Shown: positions 28,654 to 37,261, counted from the stretch's first letter. The stretch: 64,000 nucleotides of DNA from an uncultured Christensenellaceae bacterium (GCA_944380285.1 CALWGZ010000008.1:48813-112812); one strand, 5' to 3'. A program made the numbers and translations. The notes: generated from the letters alone by a model not told the origin.

Positions 28654-29764
28654 CGTCATCATCCCCTGCGGCGGAAGTTCGACGCGGATGGGCGCGGACA
28701 AGTTGCTGCTGCCTCTGGACGGCGGCACGGTCATCGCGCGCTCCGCGGCGGCGTTCATGCGCCCGTATGTGCAAAAATTGATCGTCCCCTGCCCTCCGCA
28801 AAAACGCGCCGCTTACGCCGCCGCGATAGGCGAGCTTCAACTGCCCGTCGTCTTTTGCGACGGCGGCGAGACGCGCACCGCGTCGGTCCGCAACGCGCTC
28901 GCGCTGTGCGATTCGCCCTTTGTCGCGATCCACGACGGCGCGCGCCCGTTCGTCACGGGCAAACTCATCGACGACGGCGCAAGAGTGTGCGAAGAGCGCG
29001 GCAGCGCGGTCCCCTGCGTCAGCCCCTCGGACAGCGTCCGCATTGCGGACGGCGACGGCTCGCATGCGGTGGACAGAGCGACTGTGCGGCTGGTCCAGAC
29101 GCCGCAATTCTTCGACCGCGAAAAATTGCTCCGCGCATACGCCCGCGCCGACGCGGACGGCTTCGCCCCGACCGACGACGCCCAGGTTTTCGAGAGATAT
29201 TGCGCGCCCGTCGCCCTCTTTGACGGGGACGTGCGCAACGTCAAATTGACCGTCCCCGAGGACTTGCGCCTGCTCGCGCCGACGCGCTTCCGCGTGGGCA
29301 CGGGATGGGACATCCACGTCCTCGCCGAAGGGCGCAAGCTCATCCTCGGCGGAGTGGAGTTCGACTTCCCCAAAGGGCTTGTCGGACACTCGGACGCCGA
29401 CGTGCTGACCCATGCGGTGATGGACGCGGTGCTGGGCGCGCTGGGACGGCGCGACATCGGCTGTCTCTTCCCCGACGACGACCCCGCTTTCGAGGGCGCG
29501 GACAGCATGAAATTGCTCGCGCACGTCGTCGAGACGATGAGGGAGGACGGCTATCGCCTGAACAATCTCTCCGCGACCGTCGTCTGCGAAAAGCCCAAAC
29601 TCAAAGACGCGATCCCCCGGATGGTCGCACGCTATGCCGAGGCGTTCGGGTGCGACGTCTCCGCGATCAACGTCGCCGCGACCACTTCCGAAAAGACGGG
29701 CGCAGTCGGCGAAGGCAGCGCGATCGCCGCGATCGCATACGTCTCGCTCGCCGCGGACAAATGA
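28643..29764 (+). CDS. ispDF: Bifunctional IspD-IspF enzyme of the MEP isoprenoid pathway
   Basis: A 373-residue fusion. Residues 1-210 are IspD (2-C-methyl-D-erythritol 4-phosphate cytidylyltransferase): IIPCGGSSTRMGADKLLLPL, AIHDGARPF and VRLVQTPQFF. Residues 215-373 are IspF (2,4-cyclodiphosphate synthase): VGTGWDIHVLAEGRKLILGG, GHSDADVLTHAVMDAVLGAL and FPDDDPAF, then the C-terminal ATTSEKTGAVGEG. The metal ligands Asp and His of WDIH are present. Fusions of D and F without IspE are known in several bacteria. The protein gives two steps of isopentenyl diphosphate synthesis in the cytoplasm. Confidence 0.96.
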   Translation: MKIDVIIPCGGSSTRMGADKLLLPLDGGTVIARSAAAFMRPYVQKLIVPCPPQKRAAYAAAIGELQLPVVFCDGGETRTASVRNALALCDSPFVAIHDGARPFVTGKLIDDGARVCEERGSAVPCVSPSDSVRIADGDGSHAVDRATVRLVQTPQFFDREKLLRAYARADADGFAPTDDAQVFERYCAPVALFDGDVRNVKLTVPEDLRLLAPTRFRVGTGWDIHVLAEGRKLILGGVEFDFPKGLVGHSDADVLTHAVMDAVLGALGRRDIGCLFPDDDPAFEGADSMKLLAHVVETMREDGYRLNNLSATVVCEKPKLKDAIPRMVARYAEAFGCDVSAINVAATTSEKTGAVGEGSAIAAIAYVSLAADK

Positions 29765-29774
29765 CCGCGCGCCC

Positions 29775-29803
29775 TTGACAAGCGCGCAGTCTCGACTTAT
29801 AAT
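29775..29803 (+). promoter_or_regulatory. Leaderless promoter of the 94-aa membrane protein
   Basis: TTGACA (29775-29780), a 17-base spacer and TATAAT (29798-29803). The ATG starts at 29810, six bases after the -10, leaving no room for a ribosome-binding site. Confidence 0.85.
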
Positions 29804-29809
29804 GGACAT

Positions 29810-30094
29810 ATGAACGGACGCAAAACTTCAACGGGAGAAAAGGTCGCCGCGGCGATCCTCTACACGATCGGCTTCGCGGTCGCGTTCTTTGCGGTCATCG
29901 CGATCTTTGCGGTGTCCGGCTTCGGCGCGGTCTCGGCGATCATCGGGCTCTGCAACGCGACGAGCCACATCGCGGCGTCTGTCGCGCTGGCGGTGTGCTG
30001 CCTGATCGCCGCGGCAATGAGCCTGTATTGCATGGCGCTGATCTTCCGCTGCGTCGTCGACCACTTCCCCGGCAAGGGCAACGACCGCCGCTGA
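29810..30094 (+). CDS. Small membrane protein, two transmembrane helices
   Basis: A 94-residue protein of unknown function. A short basic start (MNGRKTSTGEK) is followed by a hydrophobic helix at about residues 14-45 and a second at about 53-80, then a short charged tail (GKGNDRR). Topology suggests both ends in the cytoplasm. It has its own near-consensus promoter and probably a leaderless mRNA, and a rho-independent terminator about 60 bases after its stop, so it is a single-gene unit between ispDF and the convergent alr. I recognise no family. Confidence 0.65.
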   Translation: MNGRKTSTGEKVAAAILYTIGFAVAFFAVIAIFAVSGFGAVSAIIGLCNATSHIAASVALAVCCLIAAAMSLYCMALIFRCVVDHFPGKGNDRR

Positions 30095-30153
30095 GCGCGG
30101 TATTGTTCTATTATCGATACTTGGTACTATAACGAGATATCATTGTATATACG

Positions 30154-30178
30154 CGGGCGCAAAGGCGCCCGTTTTTTT
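30154..30178 (+). terminator. Terminator after the 94-aa membrane protein
   Basis: A perfect 7-bp stem (CGGGCGC/GCGCCCG) with an AAAG loop and a run of seven T residues. Confidence 0.9.
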
Positions 30179-30221
30179 GCACGCTAAACGCGTTCTGTCG
30201 ACACGGGCACGCAAATTGCGC

Positions 30222-31292
30222 TCATCGTCCGCCCCGACCGAGGCGGCAGGACAGTTCGTACGGCGACGTGCCCGCGAGCGCCGCCTGCTCTTCGAGGGAA
30301 ATCGCGGCTTTGCCCTCCCGTCCGACAACGGTGACCGCGTCCCCTTCCTTCACCTCTCCCGCGGCGGAGACGTCGCAAAAGAACACGTCCATGCACACCG
30401 CCCCTACGATGCGGCAGCGCGTTCCGCCGACGAGCACGATCCCCCTTCCCGACAGCGACAGCGGCACCCCGTCCGCATAGCCCGCCGAGACGACGGCTAC
30501 GCGCATGCGGCAAGGCGCGGCAAACACGGCGCCGTAACCTATCCCGTCGCCCCGCTCGAGAGTGCGCACGCACAGCACCCGCGCGGTCACGGCCGCGACG
30601 GGACGAAGCCCGGGCAGGTCGCCGCAGCCGTAGAGCGCGAGCCCGACCCTGACCGCGTTGCCGCAAAGCCCGACGCCGCGGCAGACCGCGCCGCTCGCCG
30701 CAGCGTGGACAAAGCGGAAGTTCATCCCGCGCGCCTTCAACCGCTCGACGGCGTCGCAAAAGACGTCGCATTGCCGCCGCGTGAACGCGTCGTCGTCGGG
30801 GCGCGCATAGTGCGTGTATATCCCCTCGACGGCGACGCCGCGGAAGGTCGCGACAAGCCCGATCGTCTTGGAGTCGGGCGCAAAGCCGAAGCGGTGCATG
30901 CCGCTGTCGACGGCGATGTGCACAGGGATCCGCCGCCCGGCTGCCGCCGCCATGCGGTCGAGATATGCCGCCTCGGCAAGCGACGAGACGGCGAGAGACG
31001 CGCCGTCAAGCAACGCTGCGGCGCGGAGTTCATCCTTGCTCAATGCACCCATGATCAACACGGGCAGGCAAATTTTTGCATCGAGGAGCCGCTTCGCCTC
31101 GCTTGCGGTCGCGACCGCAAACATCGCCGCCTCACCTTTGAGCGCTCTCGCGCATCGCACAAGTCCGTTGCCGTAGGCGTCCGCCTTGACGACCGCGATC
31201 ACCTCTCTTCCGCACGCCGCATGCGCGATCGAGCGCGCGTTGTCCGCAAGCGCGGCGACGTCCGTCGCCCTCTCCGCCCTCAAATTCCTCAT
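30222..31292 (-). CDS. alr: Alanine racemase
   Basis: A 356-residue PLP enzyme providing D-alanine for peptidoglycan. The PLP lysine is Lys36 in AVVKADAYGNG. Other family marks are HIAVDSGMHRFGF, IYTHYARPDD, NAVRVGLALYG, GIGYGAVF with the second-base Tyr, and VGAVCMDVFFCDV. There is no Shine-Dalgarno before the ATG; a TAATAT lies about five bases upstream, so a leaderless start is possible but the -35 is poor. It is convergent with the small membrane protein. Slightly shorter than most alanine racemases (about 370-390). Confidence 0.95.
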   Translation of the reverse strand: MRNLRAERATDVAALADNARSIAHAACGREVIAVVKADAYGNGLVRCARALKGEAAMFAVATASEAKRLLDAKICLPVLIMGALSKDELRAAALLDGASLAVSSLAEAAYLDRMAAAAGRRIPVHIAVDSGMHRFGFAPDSKTIGLVATFRGVAVEGIYTHYARPDDDAFTRRQCDVFCDAVERLKARGMNFRFVHAAASGAVCRGVGLCGNAVRVGLALYGCGDLPGLRPVAAVTARVLCVRTLERGDGIGYGAVFAAPCRMRVAVVSAGYADGVPLSLSGRGIVLVGGTRCRIVGAVCMDVFFCDVSAAGEVKEGDAVTVVGREGKAAISLEEQAALAGTSPYELSCRLGRGGR

Positions 31293-31341
31293 ATGTCATA
31301 TTACGCACGTCTTCGGCTCAAATTGACTGCGTTTTCGCTGC

Positions 31342-31371
31342 AAAAAATATCCCGCCGCTTTCGCGACGGGA
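31342..31371 (-). terminator. Terminator after the secreted-protein/XRE operon
   Basis: A 9-bp stem (31350-31358 with 31363-31371, one wobble pair) with a four-base loop. On the minus strand it is followed by a T-rich run. Confidence 0.85.
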
Positions 31372-31396
31372 AAATTGTGCTTGCTGTCAAAACGAT

Positions 31397-31843
31397 TCAG
31401 ATCTTGTTGCCTTGTGCGTCGAAGTGAATGCATGGAGTTGAATCGGTAATATACTCTCCTCCATCGATATTGTACTCTACCACCGCCATCCAATAGCCGT
31501 CCTTGCCGCCGGTATAAGCGGACGCGGAAATCGAATGTAACATATCGAGATCCGAGATCCTTCCCTCAGCCATCAACACCATCTCGTCCGTGTCAGTCGT
31601 ATATTCGTCGGCGTGATAGAGCGACACGATGACTTGGACCTTAGACGTCCCCAACGTAAATATATTGGTAGCCGTCGCTACGATCATGCCATCACCGCTG
31701 CCGTCGAGCTTTACTGTGACCTTTGTATACCAGCCCAGAGGTTGAACCTCCCCGACTTCTTCGGCGTTGACTACGCCGAGTGCACCGATCGCACATGCAA
31801 TGACCGCCAAGACAACAGCGATCGCCAATTTATTCTTCTTCAT
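31397..31843 (-). CDS. Secreted protein of unknown function
   Basis: A 148-residue protein with a clear signal peptide (MKKNKLAIAVVLAVIACAIG, then ALGVVNAEE, probable cleavage after NAE or VNA near residue 28). The mature part is a small beta-rich domain (KVTVKLDGSGDGMIVATATN, VQVIVSLYHADEY, WMAVVEYNIDGGEYITDS). I do not recognise the family. Its start overlaps the 3' end of the first XRE-membrane regulator by 14 bases, so both come from one mRNA driven by the leaderless promoter at 32505. That pairing suggests the secreted product is the output, or the sensed partner, of the regulator. A strong terminator follows. Confidence 0.7.
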   Translation of the reverse strand: MKKNKLAIAVVLAVIACAIGALGVVNAEEVGEVQPLGWYTKVTVKLDGSGDGMIVATATNIFTLGTSKVQVIVSLYHADEYTTDTDEMVLMAEGRISDLDMLHSISASAYTGGKDGYWMAVVEYNIDGGEYITDSTPCIHFDAQGNKI

Positions 31844-32498
31844 CTTTAATCACCTCGCTTTTCTTGATCTTTTTGTTGTATCTCAACACGCTGATCACCG
31901 CAGCAACTACGCCGCAAGCGAACCACGCCGCTATCATCGCCACTATCGACCATTTGTCGTACGCAGTAAAGTCCGAAATCGGTTTGACCGCCGCAGATCC
32001 TGCCCCCACACCTCCGTTTGTCGGCGGAAACAGCTCTTGCCAAGTGGTCGCAAGCAGGAAGAACAACAAAAAACCTATCGCCGCCGCCAGCATTGCGATG
32101 ACGCCGGCAGTCACGGCTTTGCGGCGACGTTCGGCGCTTTGTTTTGCCGCCGCGTCGCGCTTTATGTATTCTCGCATTTCGCCGATCGCCTTGCCGACCT
32201 CTTCTCTTTGCTCCTCTGAAAGCGCCGCCTCAACTTGCGTCATAGGGGCGCCTTCTTCCATGCTTGCCGCGCCTTCGCCCAATTCGAATGCGCCGAAGAC
32301 GCTCTCGTACTTCACGCCGAGCGCGCGGCAAAGATCGGACACTATGCTCGCGTCCGGGACGGACGAGCCGCTCTCCCATCGCGACACCGCCTGGCGCGAC
32401 ACTTGAAGTTCTCTTGCCAATTCCGCTTGGCTCATATGCGCGTCTTCGCGCAAATTCCTTATCCTCTTGCCGAGGTCTTGCTGCATGTTTTTGTCCAT
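31830..32498 (-). CDS. XRE-type helix-turn-helix regulator with membrane domain (copy A)
   Basis: A 222-residue protein. Residues 1-75 are a Cro/C1-type HTH (LGKRIRNLREDAHMSQAEL and VSRQAVSRWESGSSVPD). A charged linker with a helical segment (SEEQREEVGKAIGEMREYI) leads to two membrane helices at about 130-150 and 185-207. It should sit in the inner membrane with its DNA-binding head in the cytoplasm. The DNA-binding half is almost identical to that of the adjacent copy B, while the membrane halves differ. The promoter predicts a leaderless transcript starting at the ATG. The secreted-protein gene follows with a 14-base overlap. Confidence 0.85.
   Translation of the reverse strand: MDKNMQQDLGKRIRNLREDAHMSQAELARELQVSRQAVSRWESGSSVPDASIVSDLCRALGVKYESVFGAFELGEGAASMEEGAPMTQVEAALSEEQREEVGKAIGEMREYIKRDAAAKQSAERRRKAVTAGVIAMLAAAIGFLLFFLLATTWQELFPPTNGGVGAGSAAVKPISDFTAYDKWSIVAMIAAWFACGVVAAVISVLRYNKKIKKSEVIKDEEE
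32262..32486. repeat. 225-bp direct repeat, copy A (XRE DNA-binding domain)
   Basis: Matches 32952-33176 at 221 of 225 positions by direct reading. Three of the four differences are silent and one changes Asn to Lys. The repeat covers the HTH coding region and stops sharply at the linker. Confidence 0.95.
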
Positions 32499-32504
32499 GG
32501 CTAC

Positions 32505-32534
32505 ATTATAGTTTTAATATTTTGTCGTTGTCAA
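32505..32534 (-). promoter_or_regulatory. Leaderless promoter of XRE copy A
   Basis: On the minus strand TTGACA (32534-32529), an 18-base spacer and TATAAT (32510-32505). The ATG begins six bases further, so transcription should start at the start codon. Confidence 0.88.
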
Positions 32535-32567
32535 CAAAAAACAAGCGTGACGACGGACGCGCCTCGC

Positions 32568-33188
32568 CTACTTCTTGTTCTTTTCCTCCTTGCGGATCCG
32601 CGCCCAACATATCAATCCGGCTACCGCCCCTATAATGACAATGGCTAAAATTATGCCCAGCAGCAAAAGCACATCGGCGCCTGTATTGATCCCGAATGCG
32701 ATGGAAGAAAAGCGTGTGGGGTCGTTCAAGATCGCCAATTCCGGCAAGCCGAGCACCGACAAGCTGAACAACACAAACAATGCCGCTGCGGCAAACATCG
32801 ACCATACGGTCGCACTTAATATCCGCTTGCGGTTGTTTTTCTTCTTCCTTTCTGCAAGCAACGCGTCCAACCTGTTCTTGATCTCTTCGATCGACTCTAA
32901 GTTTTGCTCTTTCTGCGCTTCCTCTCCGGCGGTTTGTATACTATCGTCCGCGCTTGCCGCGCCTTCGCCCAATTCGAATGCGCCGAAGACGCTCTCGTAC
33001 TTCACGCCGAGCGCGCGGCAAAGATCTGACACTATGCTCGCGTCCGGGACGGACGAACCGCTCTCCCATCGCGACACCGCCTGGCGCGACACTTGAAGTT
33101 CTCTTGCCAATTCCGCTTGGCTCATGTGCGCGTCTTCGCGCAATTTCCTTATCCTCTTGCCGAGGTCTTGCTGCATATTGTTTTCCAT
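32568..33188 (-). CDS. XRE-type helix-turn-helix regulator with membrane domain (copy B)
   Basis: A 206-residue paralogue of copy A. The HTH (LGKRIRKLREDAHMSQAEL, VSRQAVSRWESGSSVPD) differs from copy A by one residue over about 75. The linker is different (QKEQNLESIEEIKNRLDALL, coiled-coil-like), followed by two membrane helices at about 122-142 and 172-197 and a Lys-rich end. I placed the start at 33188 (MENNMQQD), because a TATAAT ends six bases before it; the frame extends 60 bases upstream without signals. With identical recognition helices, both copies should bind the same operator. It lies downstream of the GH20 operon terminator. Confidence 0.85.
   Translation of the reverse strand: MENNMQQDLGKRIRKLREDAHMSQAELARELQVSRQAVSRWESGSSVPDASIVSDLCRALGVKYESVFGAFELGEGAASADDSIQTAGEEAQKEQNLESIEEIKNRLDALLAERKKKNNRKRILSATVWSMFAAAALFVLFSLSVLGLPELAILNDPTRFSSIAFGINTGADVLLLLGIILAIVIIGAVAGLICWARIRKEEKNKK
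32952..33176. repeat. 225-bp direct repeat, copy B (XRE DNA-binding domain)
   Basis: Partner of the repeat at 32262-32486, same orientation, 690 bases away. Sequence outside the repeat in the two genes is unrelated at base level. Confidence 0.95.
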
Positions 33189-33194
33189 AACAAA

Positions 33195-33224
33195 ATTATA
33201 ATTTTTTTGATCCGTCGCTGTCAA
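33195..33224 (-). promoter_or_regulatory. Leaderless promoter of XRE copy B
   Basis: On the minus strand TTGACA (33224-33219), an 18-base spacer and TATAAT (33200-33195), then six bases to the ATG. Same geometry as copy A, although the sequence between the elements differs. Confidence 0.88.
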
Positions 33225-33251
33225 CTCCTTGCGCCGCCCTTCGGACACAGA

Positions 33252-33277
33252 TCGGGGGCGGCTGCCGCCGCCCCCGA
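33252..33277 (-). terminator. GC-rich hairpin after the GH20 operon
   Basis: A perfect 11-bp stem (TCGGGGGCGGC with its complement) and a four-base loop, eleven bases after the GH20 stop. No strong T-run follows. Confidence 0.6.
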
Positions 33278-33288
33278 ATGCCGCTTGC

Positions 33289-34896
33289 TCACTTATTGCG
33301 GTCGAACTCTATGTTCATGTCCTTGGCGTACCACGCCCGAATTGTCGCGCCCCTCTTGAACGGATTCTTGGGCGCGCGGAAGATCTCCGGCTTTGCGTAA
33401 TTGACGTCCAAAGCGTCCAACACCTTGAAGTAGTCGTCAAGGCGCGCTTCGAAGGTCTTGTAGCACCGCTTGTCGCTCTTGAGCCACGCCACTTCGGACA
33501 GCGCCGCAAGGCGCGGATTCATCTGGAACTCGAGCTTGGCGGGGCTGTCGATCCACTCCGCCCAGCACTCGCCCTCGACGCCGATCACTCCGCCTACGTT
33601 GTCCTTGTTTATCCCGCCGAAATACGGCGTGAACTTGTAGGTGTTGCGCAACGGATATTGCGCATAGGGCATGTCGAAATAGAAGTGCTTGTGCTTGCTG
33701 ATGATCGCCTTGCCGCCCTTGTTCAAGTGCTTGGCGACTCGCGGATCGGGCTGCGGCGTCCAATATTGAACGAGCACGTCGTTCGCGAGATTGCCGCCGT
33801 GCAAGATCTCGTTCCAACCGATCAACTTGCGCCCCTTGGTCGCGACATACTTGCCGACCTCGTTGATGAAGTGGGTGTGCAATTGCTTGTAGTCGGTGAA
33901 GCCGTGCTCCTTCATCGCGGCGTTGCACTTGGGGCACTTCTTCCACTCCTCCATCGGCACTTCGTCGCCGCCGATGTGGAAGTAGCCGAACGGGAACATC
34001 TCGACGATCTCGTCGATGACGTCGCGGATGAACTGCATCGTGCGAGGCGAGCCGACGCATGCGCTCCTGTTCCAATCCTTGATGCCCATCGACATCGGGA
34101 TGGAACCGCCGAAATACCACGCGACCGGACGGTCGAGCTCGCGGCACCCCAGCCACGGATATGCCGCCATCGCCGCCGCCAAGTGCGCCGGCATGTCGAT
34201 CTCGGGCACTATGTCGATACCCCTCTGCGCCGCATAGGCGACGATGTCCTTGATCTGCTCTTGCGTGTACCAGCCCACGACGGGGATGTCGTTGACCTCT
34301 CTGTTCTGCCAGCCGTTGATCTGCGACTTGTCGCGCTTGCCGCCGATCTCGGTGAGCAAAGGATACTTCTTGATCTCCACGCGCCAGCCCTGGTCGTCGG
34401 TCAAGTGCCAATGCAGCACGTTGAGTTTGTGCAAACACATGAGGTCGAGGACCTTTTTGATCTCCTTTTCGCCGAAGAAATGGCGCGCCTCGTCGATCTC
34501 GAGCCCTCTCCACTCAAAGCGCGGACTGTCCTCAATGCGCGCGCACGCGACGGACGCGTTGCCGCCCTTTTTGAGCTGCGCGAGAGACGCCATGCGCAGC
34601 GTCTGCACGCCGTAGATCGCGCCTCGTCTGTCCGACGCGGCGATCTTGACGCCGTCCGCACCGATCGTCAGCTTGTAGCCCTCGGCTGGCACCGACTTGT
34701 CGTGCTCTATGACGACAGCTCTTTCTTTGCCGTCGCCGAGCTTCTTGCCCAAATCGCCCTCGAGCTGAGCGCGTATCAAGCCCTCTGCGCTTTTGAGCGC
34801 GTCAGCGACGGCGAGATTCTCGAGCGCGGCAAGCTCCAGCCTGCCCTGTCCGAGTTCGCATTGCTGCGGAAGGGGAATTATCTTGTCGATGTCCAT
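33289..34896 (-). CDS. Beta-N-acetylhexosaminidase, GH20
   Basis: A 535-residue glycosidase. An N-terminal GH20b-like alpha/beta domain (residues 1-115) precedes the barrel. Motifs: RGLEIDEARHFFGEKEIKKV, LNVLHWHLTDDQGW, PEIDMPAHLAAAMAAYPWLG and the catalytic pair Asp311-Glu312 in FHIGGDEVPM. The carboxylate pair implies substrate-assisted hydrolysis of terminal GlcNAc or GalNAc. No signal peptide is present, so it probably acts in the cytoplasm on imported oligosaccharides, fitting the co-transcribed GPH symporter. GGAGAGGTG supports the start at 34896. It is the last gene of the GPH-lipoprotein-GH20 operon. Confidence 0.94.
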   Translation of the reverse strand: MDIDKIIPLPQQCELGQGRLELAALENLAVADALKSAEGLIRAQLEGDLGKKLGDGKERAVVIEHDKSVPAEGYKLTIGADGVKIAASDRRGAIYGVQTLRMASLAQLKKGGNASVACARIEDSPRFEWRGLEIDEARHFFGEKEIKKVLDLMCLHKLNVLHWHLTDDQGWRVEIKKYPLLTEIGGKRDKSQINGWQNREVNDIPVVGWYTQEQIKDIVAYAAQRGIDIVPEIDMPAHLAAAMAAYPWLGCRELDRPVAWYFGGSIPMSMGIKDWNRSACVGSPRTMQFIRDVIDEIVEMFPFGYFHIGGDEVPMEEWKKCPKCNAAMKEHGFTDYKQLHTHFINEVGKYVATKGRKLIGWNEILHGGNLANDVLVQYWTPQPDPRVAKHLNKGGKAIISKHKHFYFDMPYAQYPLRNTYKFTPYFGGINKDNVGGVIGVEGECWAEWIDSPAKLEFQMNPRLAALSEVAWLKSDKRCYKTFEARLDDYFKVLDALDVNYAKPEIFRAPKNPFKRGATIRAWYAKDMNIEFDRNK

Positions 34897-34910
34897 GTTG
34901 TCACCTCTCC

Positions 34911-35639
34911 TTATTTCCATTGCGGCAAGTTGAGCACTCTGCCCTCGCCGTAAACTATGTTGATCTGAACGTCCTCACCCTTTGCGTTGGTGAAGTAGAT
35001 CGTGCTGAGCCTGTCCTTGGTCACCCTCAGCTCGATGTCCTTGCATCCGTAAAGGGGCGAACTTTCGTCCTTGACCTCGGAGACGAACGCATAGTCGACC
35101 CAGCCCTTTGTCTTTGCCGACGTGATCGTCATCTTGTCCGCTGTCAAGCTGTTCTCGATGTAGGCGCATATCGCGTCGAGCGTATAGGGCGCGACCTCCG
35201 CCCTTGCGAGAAAGTCGTCCAGCGTGATCGTGTCGTCGATCACCCAATACTTGTTGTTGCCATCGCCCGCCTGCGAAAGCATGCCCGTCTTGACAACGTC
35301 TTCCGCCTTCTTGTCCTCTTTGACCTGCGAGGCGGCGCCCCAATACAGGTACTCGGTCGAGGTGCTGACGACCTTGTCGACGGTGTGGTCGTACGCCGCG
35401 GCGACCGACTCGGTGCCGATCCCCTTGACGTAAAGTCTGTATTCCTCGGTCGTACCGTCCGAGAAGAATGTCTTGTATTTGACGAAATATCCCGATTGAG
35501 CTTTGGCTTCGGCAATGGAGTCGGACAGAAGCTTCATCGCCTCGTCGGCGGTGATCGCCTGCTCGCATGCCGCTAAGCACATCGTCGAAAGTATCGCAAG
35601 CAGCGCTATCGCCGCCGTGATCGCTATCCTCTTTTTCAT
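34911..35639 (-). CDS. Lipoprotein of unknown function
   Basis: A 242-residue exported protein. The signal sequence ends in lipobox CLAAC (Cys25). The mature protein mixes helices and strands, with segments such as SGYFVKYKTFFSDGTTEEYRL and ELRVTKDRLSTIYFTNAKG that suggest a beta-sheet fold repeated in two halves. I recognise no family. It overlaps the GPH transporter stop by four bases and lies 14 bases ahead of the GH20 gene, so it may help capture the sugar substrate at the surface, but no known solute-binding motif is visible. Confidence 0.7.
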   Translation of the reverse strand: MKKRIAITAAIALLAILSTMCLAACEQAITADEAMKLLSDSIAEAKAQSGYFVKYKTFFSDGTTEEYRLYVKGIGTESVAAAYDHTVDKVVSTSTEYLYWGAASQVKEDKKAEDVVKTGMLSQAGDGNNKYWVIDDTITLDDFLARAEVAPYTLDAICAYIENSLTADKMTITSAKTKGWVDYAFVSEVKDESSPLYGCKDIELRVTKDRLSTIYFTNAKGEDVQINIVYGEGRVLNLPQWK

Positions 35640-37261
35640 TGCGCGTCACCTCCGTTGCCTTTGTCTTGCGCCGAGGGCGCTCCGCCCGTCGTCGCTCCCG
35701 CCGCGAACTCCGCATCGGCAAGCTCCTGAGCCTCGCTCTGCACCTCGTCCGCGGTCGCGCCGTCCTCGTGCTCTTCGCCGGTCATCTCGCCGCTGGACAA
35801 AATGCTCGCGTCGTGATAGCCCGTCTCTTCGTTGTGCTTGCGGGCGCGCTCTTTGAGGTCTTCGATCATGTTCGCCTGGTCCTCTTCGCTCATGTTCCAG
35901 AAGAAGATCGGCAGCGCGTGCAGCACCACGCCCACGACCGTCACGATCGACAAAGCGGTGAACATCGGCGAGTAGATGGACGCGTCGTAAAGCACGTCGT
36001 AGTCGTTGAGCAAGCCGTAATATTCGTTGATGTACGGAATGACGTAGTTGAGCCCGAGCAGCACGAGGCTGTTGATGATCGTAAAGTTGCCCGAGAAGCC
36101 CTCCATGCGGTCGCCCGTCTTCCATTGCTGATAGTCGAGCGCGTCGCCGTTCATCGCCGGGTTGGTGATGATCTGCACCGCCGCGCCCCAATAGATCAGG
36201 TAGCACGCCGCAGTGAAAACATAGAAGTTTGTGTTGTAGAAGATCAGGATCACCGCGCCCACGATGCGGAATGCGTCCGAGATGAGCACCGCGTTGCGCT
36301 TGCCCACCTTCTTGATCATGATCGGCGCGAGCGCCATGCCGAACAGCGACGCCGTGCCGACGATGAGCGTCATGAACGACTGTATCGTCGCGTTCTGCAA
36401 CATATATATGTACGCCCATTGCATGAACGTCGTGATCGCCGCCGCGAGCGTCGTGAACCACGTCGAAATGTTGTAGATCCAGAAATAGCGGTTGCGAACG
36501 ATCTTCTTCATGCCGTCCGCAAACTTGATCTTTTGCTGATAGTCGCGAGGAACGACCACCCTCTCCTTGGTGCAGAAATAGACGATGAACGCCAAGAAGC
36601 AGCCGAGGAACGAGAACAAGGGCATCGTCACACGATAGAAGTTGACGTCAAGCTGCCCTCTGTCGAACGCGTTGGAGATCAAAGGCAAAATGAAACCGGT
36701 GATCGTCGGCGCCATCGAGTAGACGATGGACGACAGCGAAATGATCTTCGCCCTCTCGCCCGAACTCGGCGTGATCAATTGCGCAAGCGTGTTGTACATC
36801 CCCAAATAGAATTGGAAGATGAAGTTCATCACGATGAACAAAATGCCCACCACCGCGACCTTGACCGCATAGCTCCATCCCATCGGGATGAACGCGAAAA
36901 GCGAAATCAATATCGCGCACGGCGGACCCAGCCACAACAGGTATGGCCTCGCTTTGCCTTTGCCGCCCGGCGTATTGTCTATCCAATAGCTCTTGAGCGG
37001 CTGCATGATGATCGTGACGATCGTGTTGATTGTGGAGATGATGAACAGGTCGCCCGGCGTGATCTGATAGATCGACCCGACAAGGATACAGTTCGCGGAC
37101 ATCGCGATGGTGTACGCCATCGCCGCGACGAACTGGACGCCGATGCCTCCGACGGAATACGCTACGACTTCTTTGCTCGAAACATAGTCGCCTTCGGCAG
37201 GCGTGTTCCAGTGCTGAAAGAAGCCTTTGACAGCCCCGACGGCTTTTCCGATGATGCCCAT
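35636..37261 (-). CDS. GPH-family sugar:cation symporter
   Basis: A 541-residue inner-membrane transporter of the glycoside-pentoside-hexuronide family (major facilitator fold) with about 12 membrane helices. The early helices (VAYSVGGIGVQFVAAMAYTI), GGKGKARPYLLWLGPPCA and QPLKSYWIDNTPGG match this family. The last 80 residues are an acidic, Ala/Gly-rich cytoplasmic tail that is longer than usual. It leads an operon with a lipoprotein and an intracellular GH20, so it probably imports N-acetylhexosamine-containing oligosaccharides. A good promoter lies about 65 bases upstream and GAGGG precedes the ATG. Confidence 0.9.
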   Translation of the reverse strand: MGIIGKAVGAVKGFFQHWNTPAEGDYVSSKEVVAYSVGGIGVQFVAAMAYTIAMSANCILVGSIYQITPGDLFIISTINTIVTIIMQPLKSYWIDNTPGGKGKARPYLLWLGPPCAILISLFAFIPMGWSYAVKVAVVGILFIVMNFIFQFYLGMYNTLAQLITPSSGERAKIISLSSIVYSMAPTITGFILPLISNAFDRGQLDVNFYRVTMPLFSFLGCFLAFIVYFCTKERVVVPRDYQQKIKFADGMKKIVRNRYFWIYNISTWFTTLAAAITTFMQWAYIYMLQNATIQSFMTLIVGTASLFGMALAPIMIKKVGKRNAVLISDAFRIVGAVILIFYNTNFYVFTAACYLIYWGAAVQIITNPAMNGDALDYQQWKTGDRMEGFSGNFTIINSLVLLGLNYVIPYINEYYGLLNDYDVLYDASIYSPMFTALSIVTVVGVVLHALPIFFWNMSEEDQANMIEDLKERARKHNEETGYHDASILSSGEMTGEEHEDGATADEVQSEAQELADAEFAAGATTGGAPSAQDKGNGGDAQ

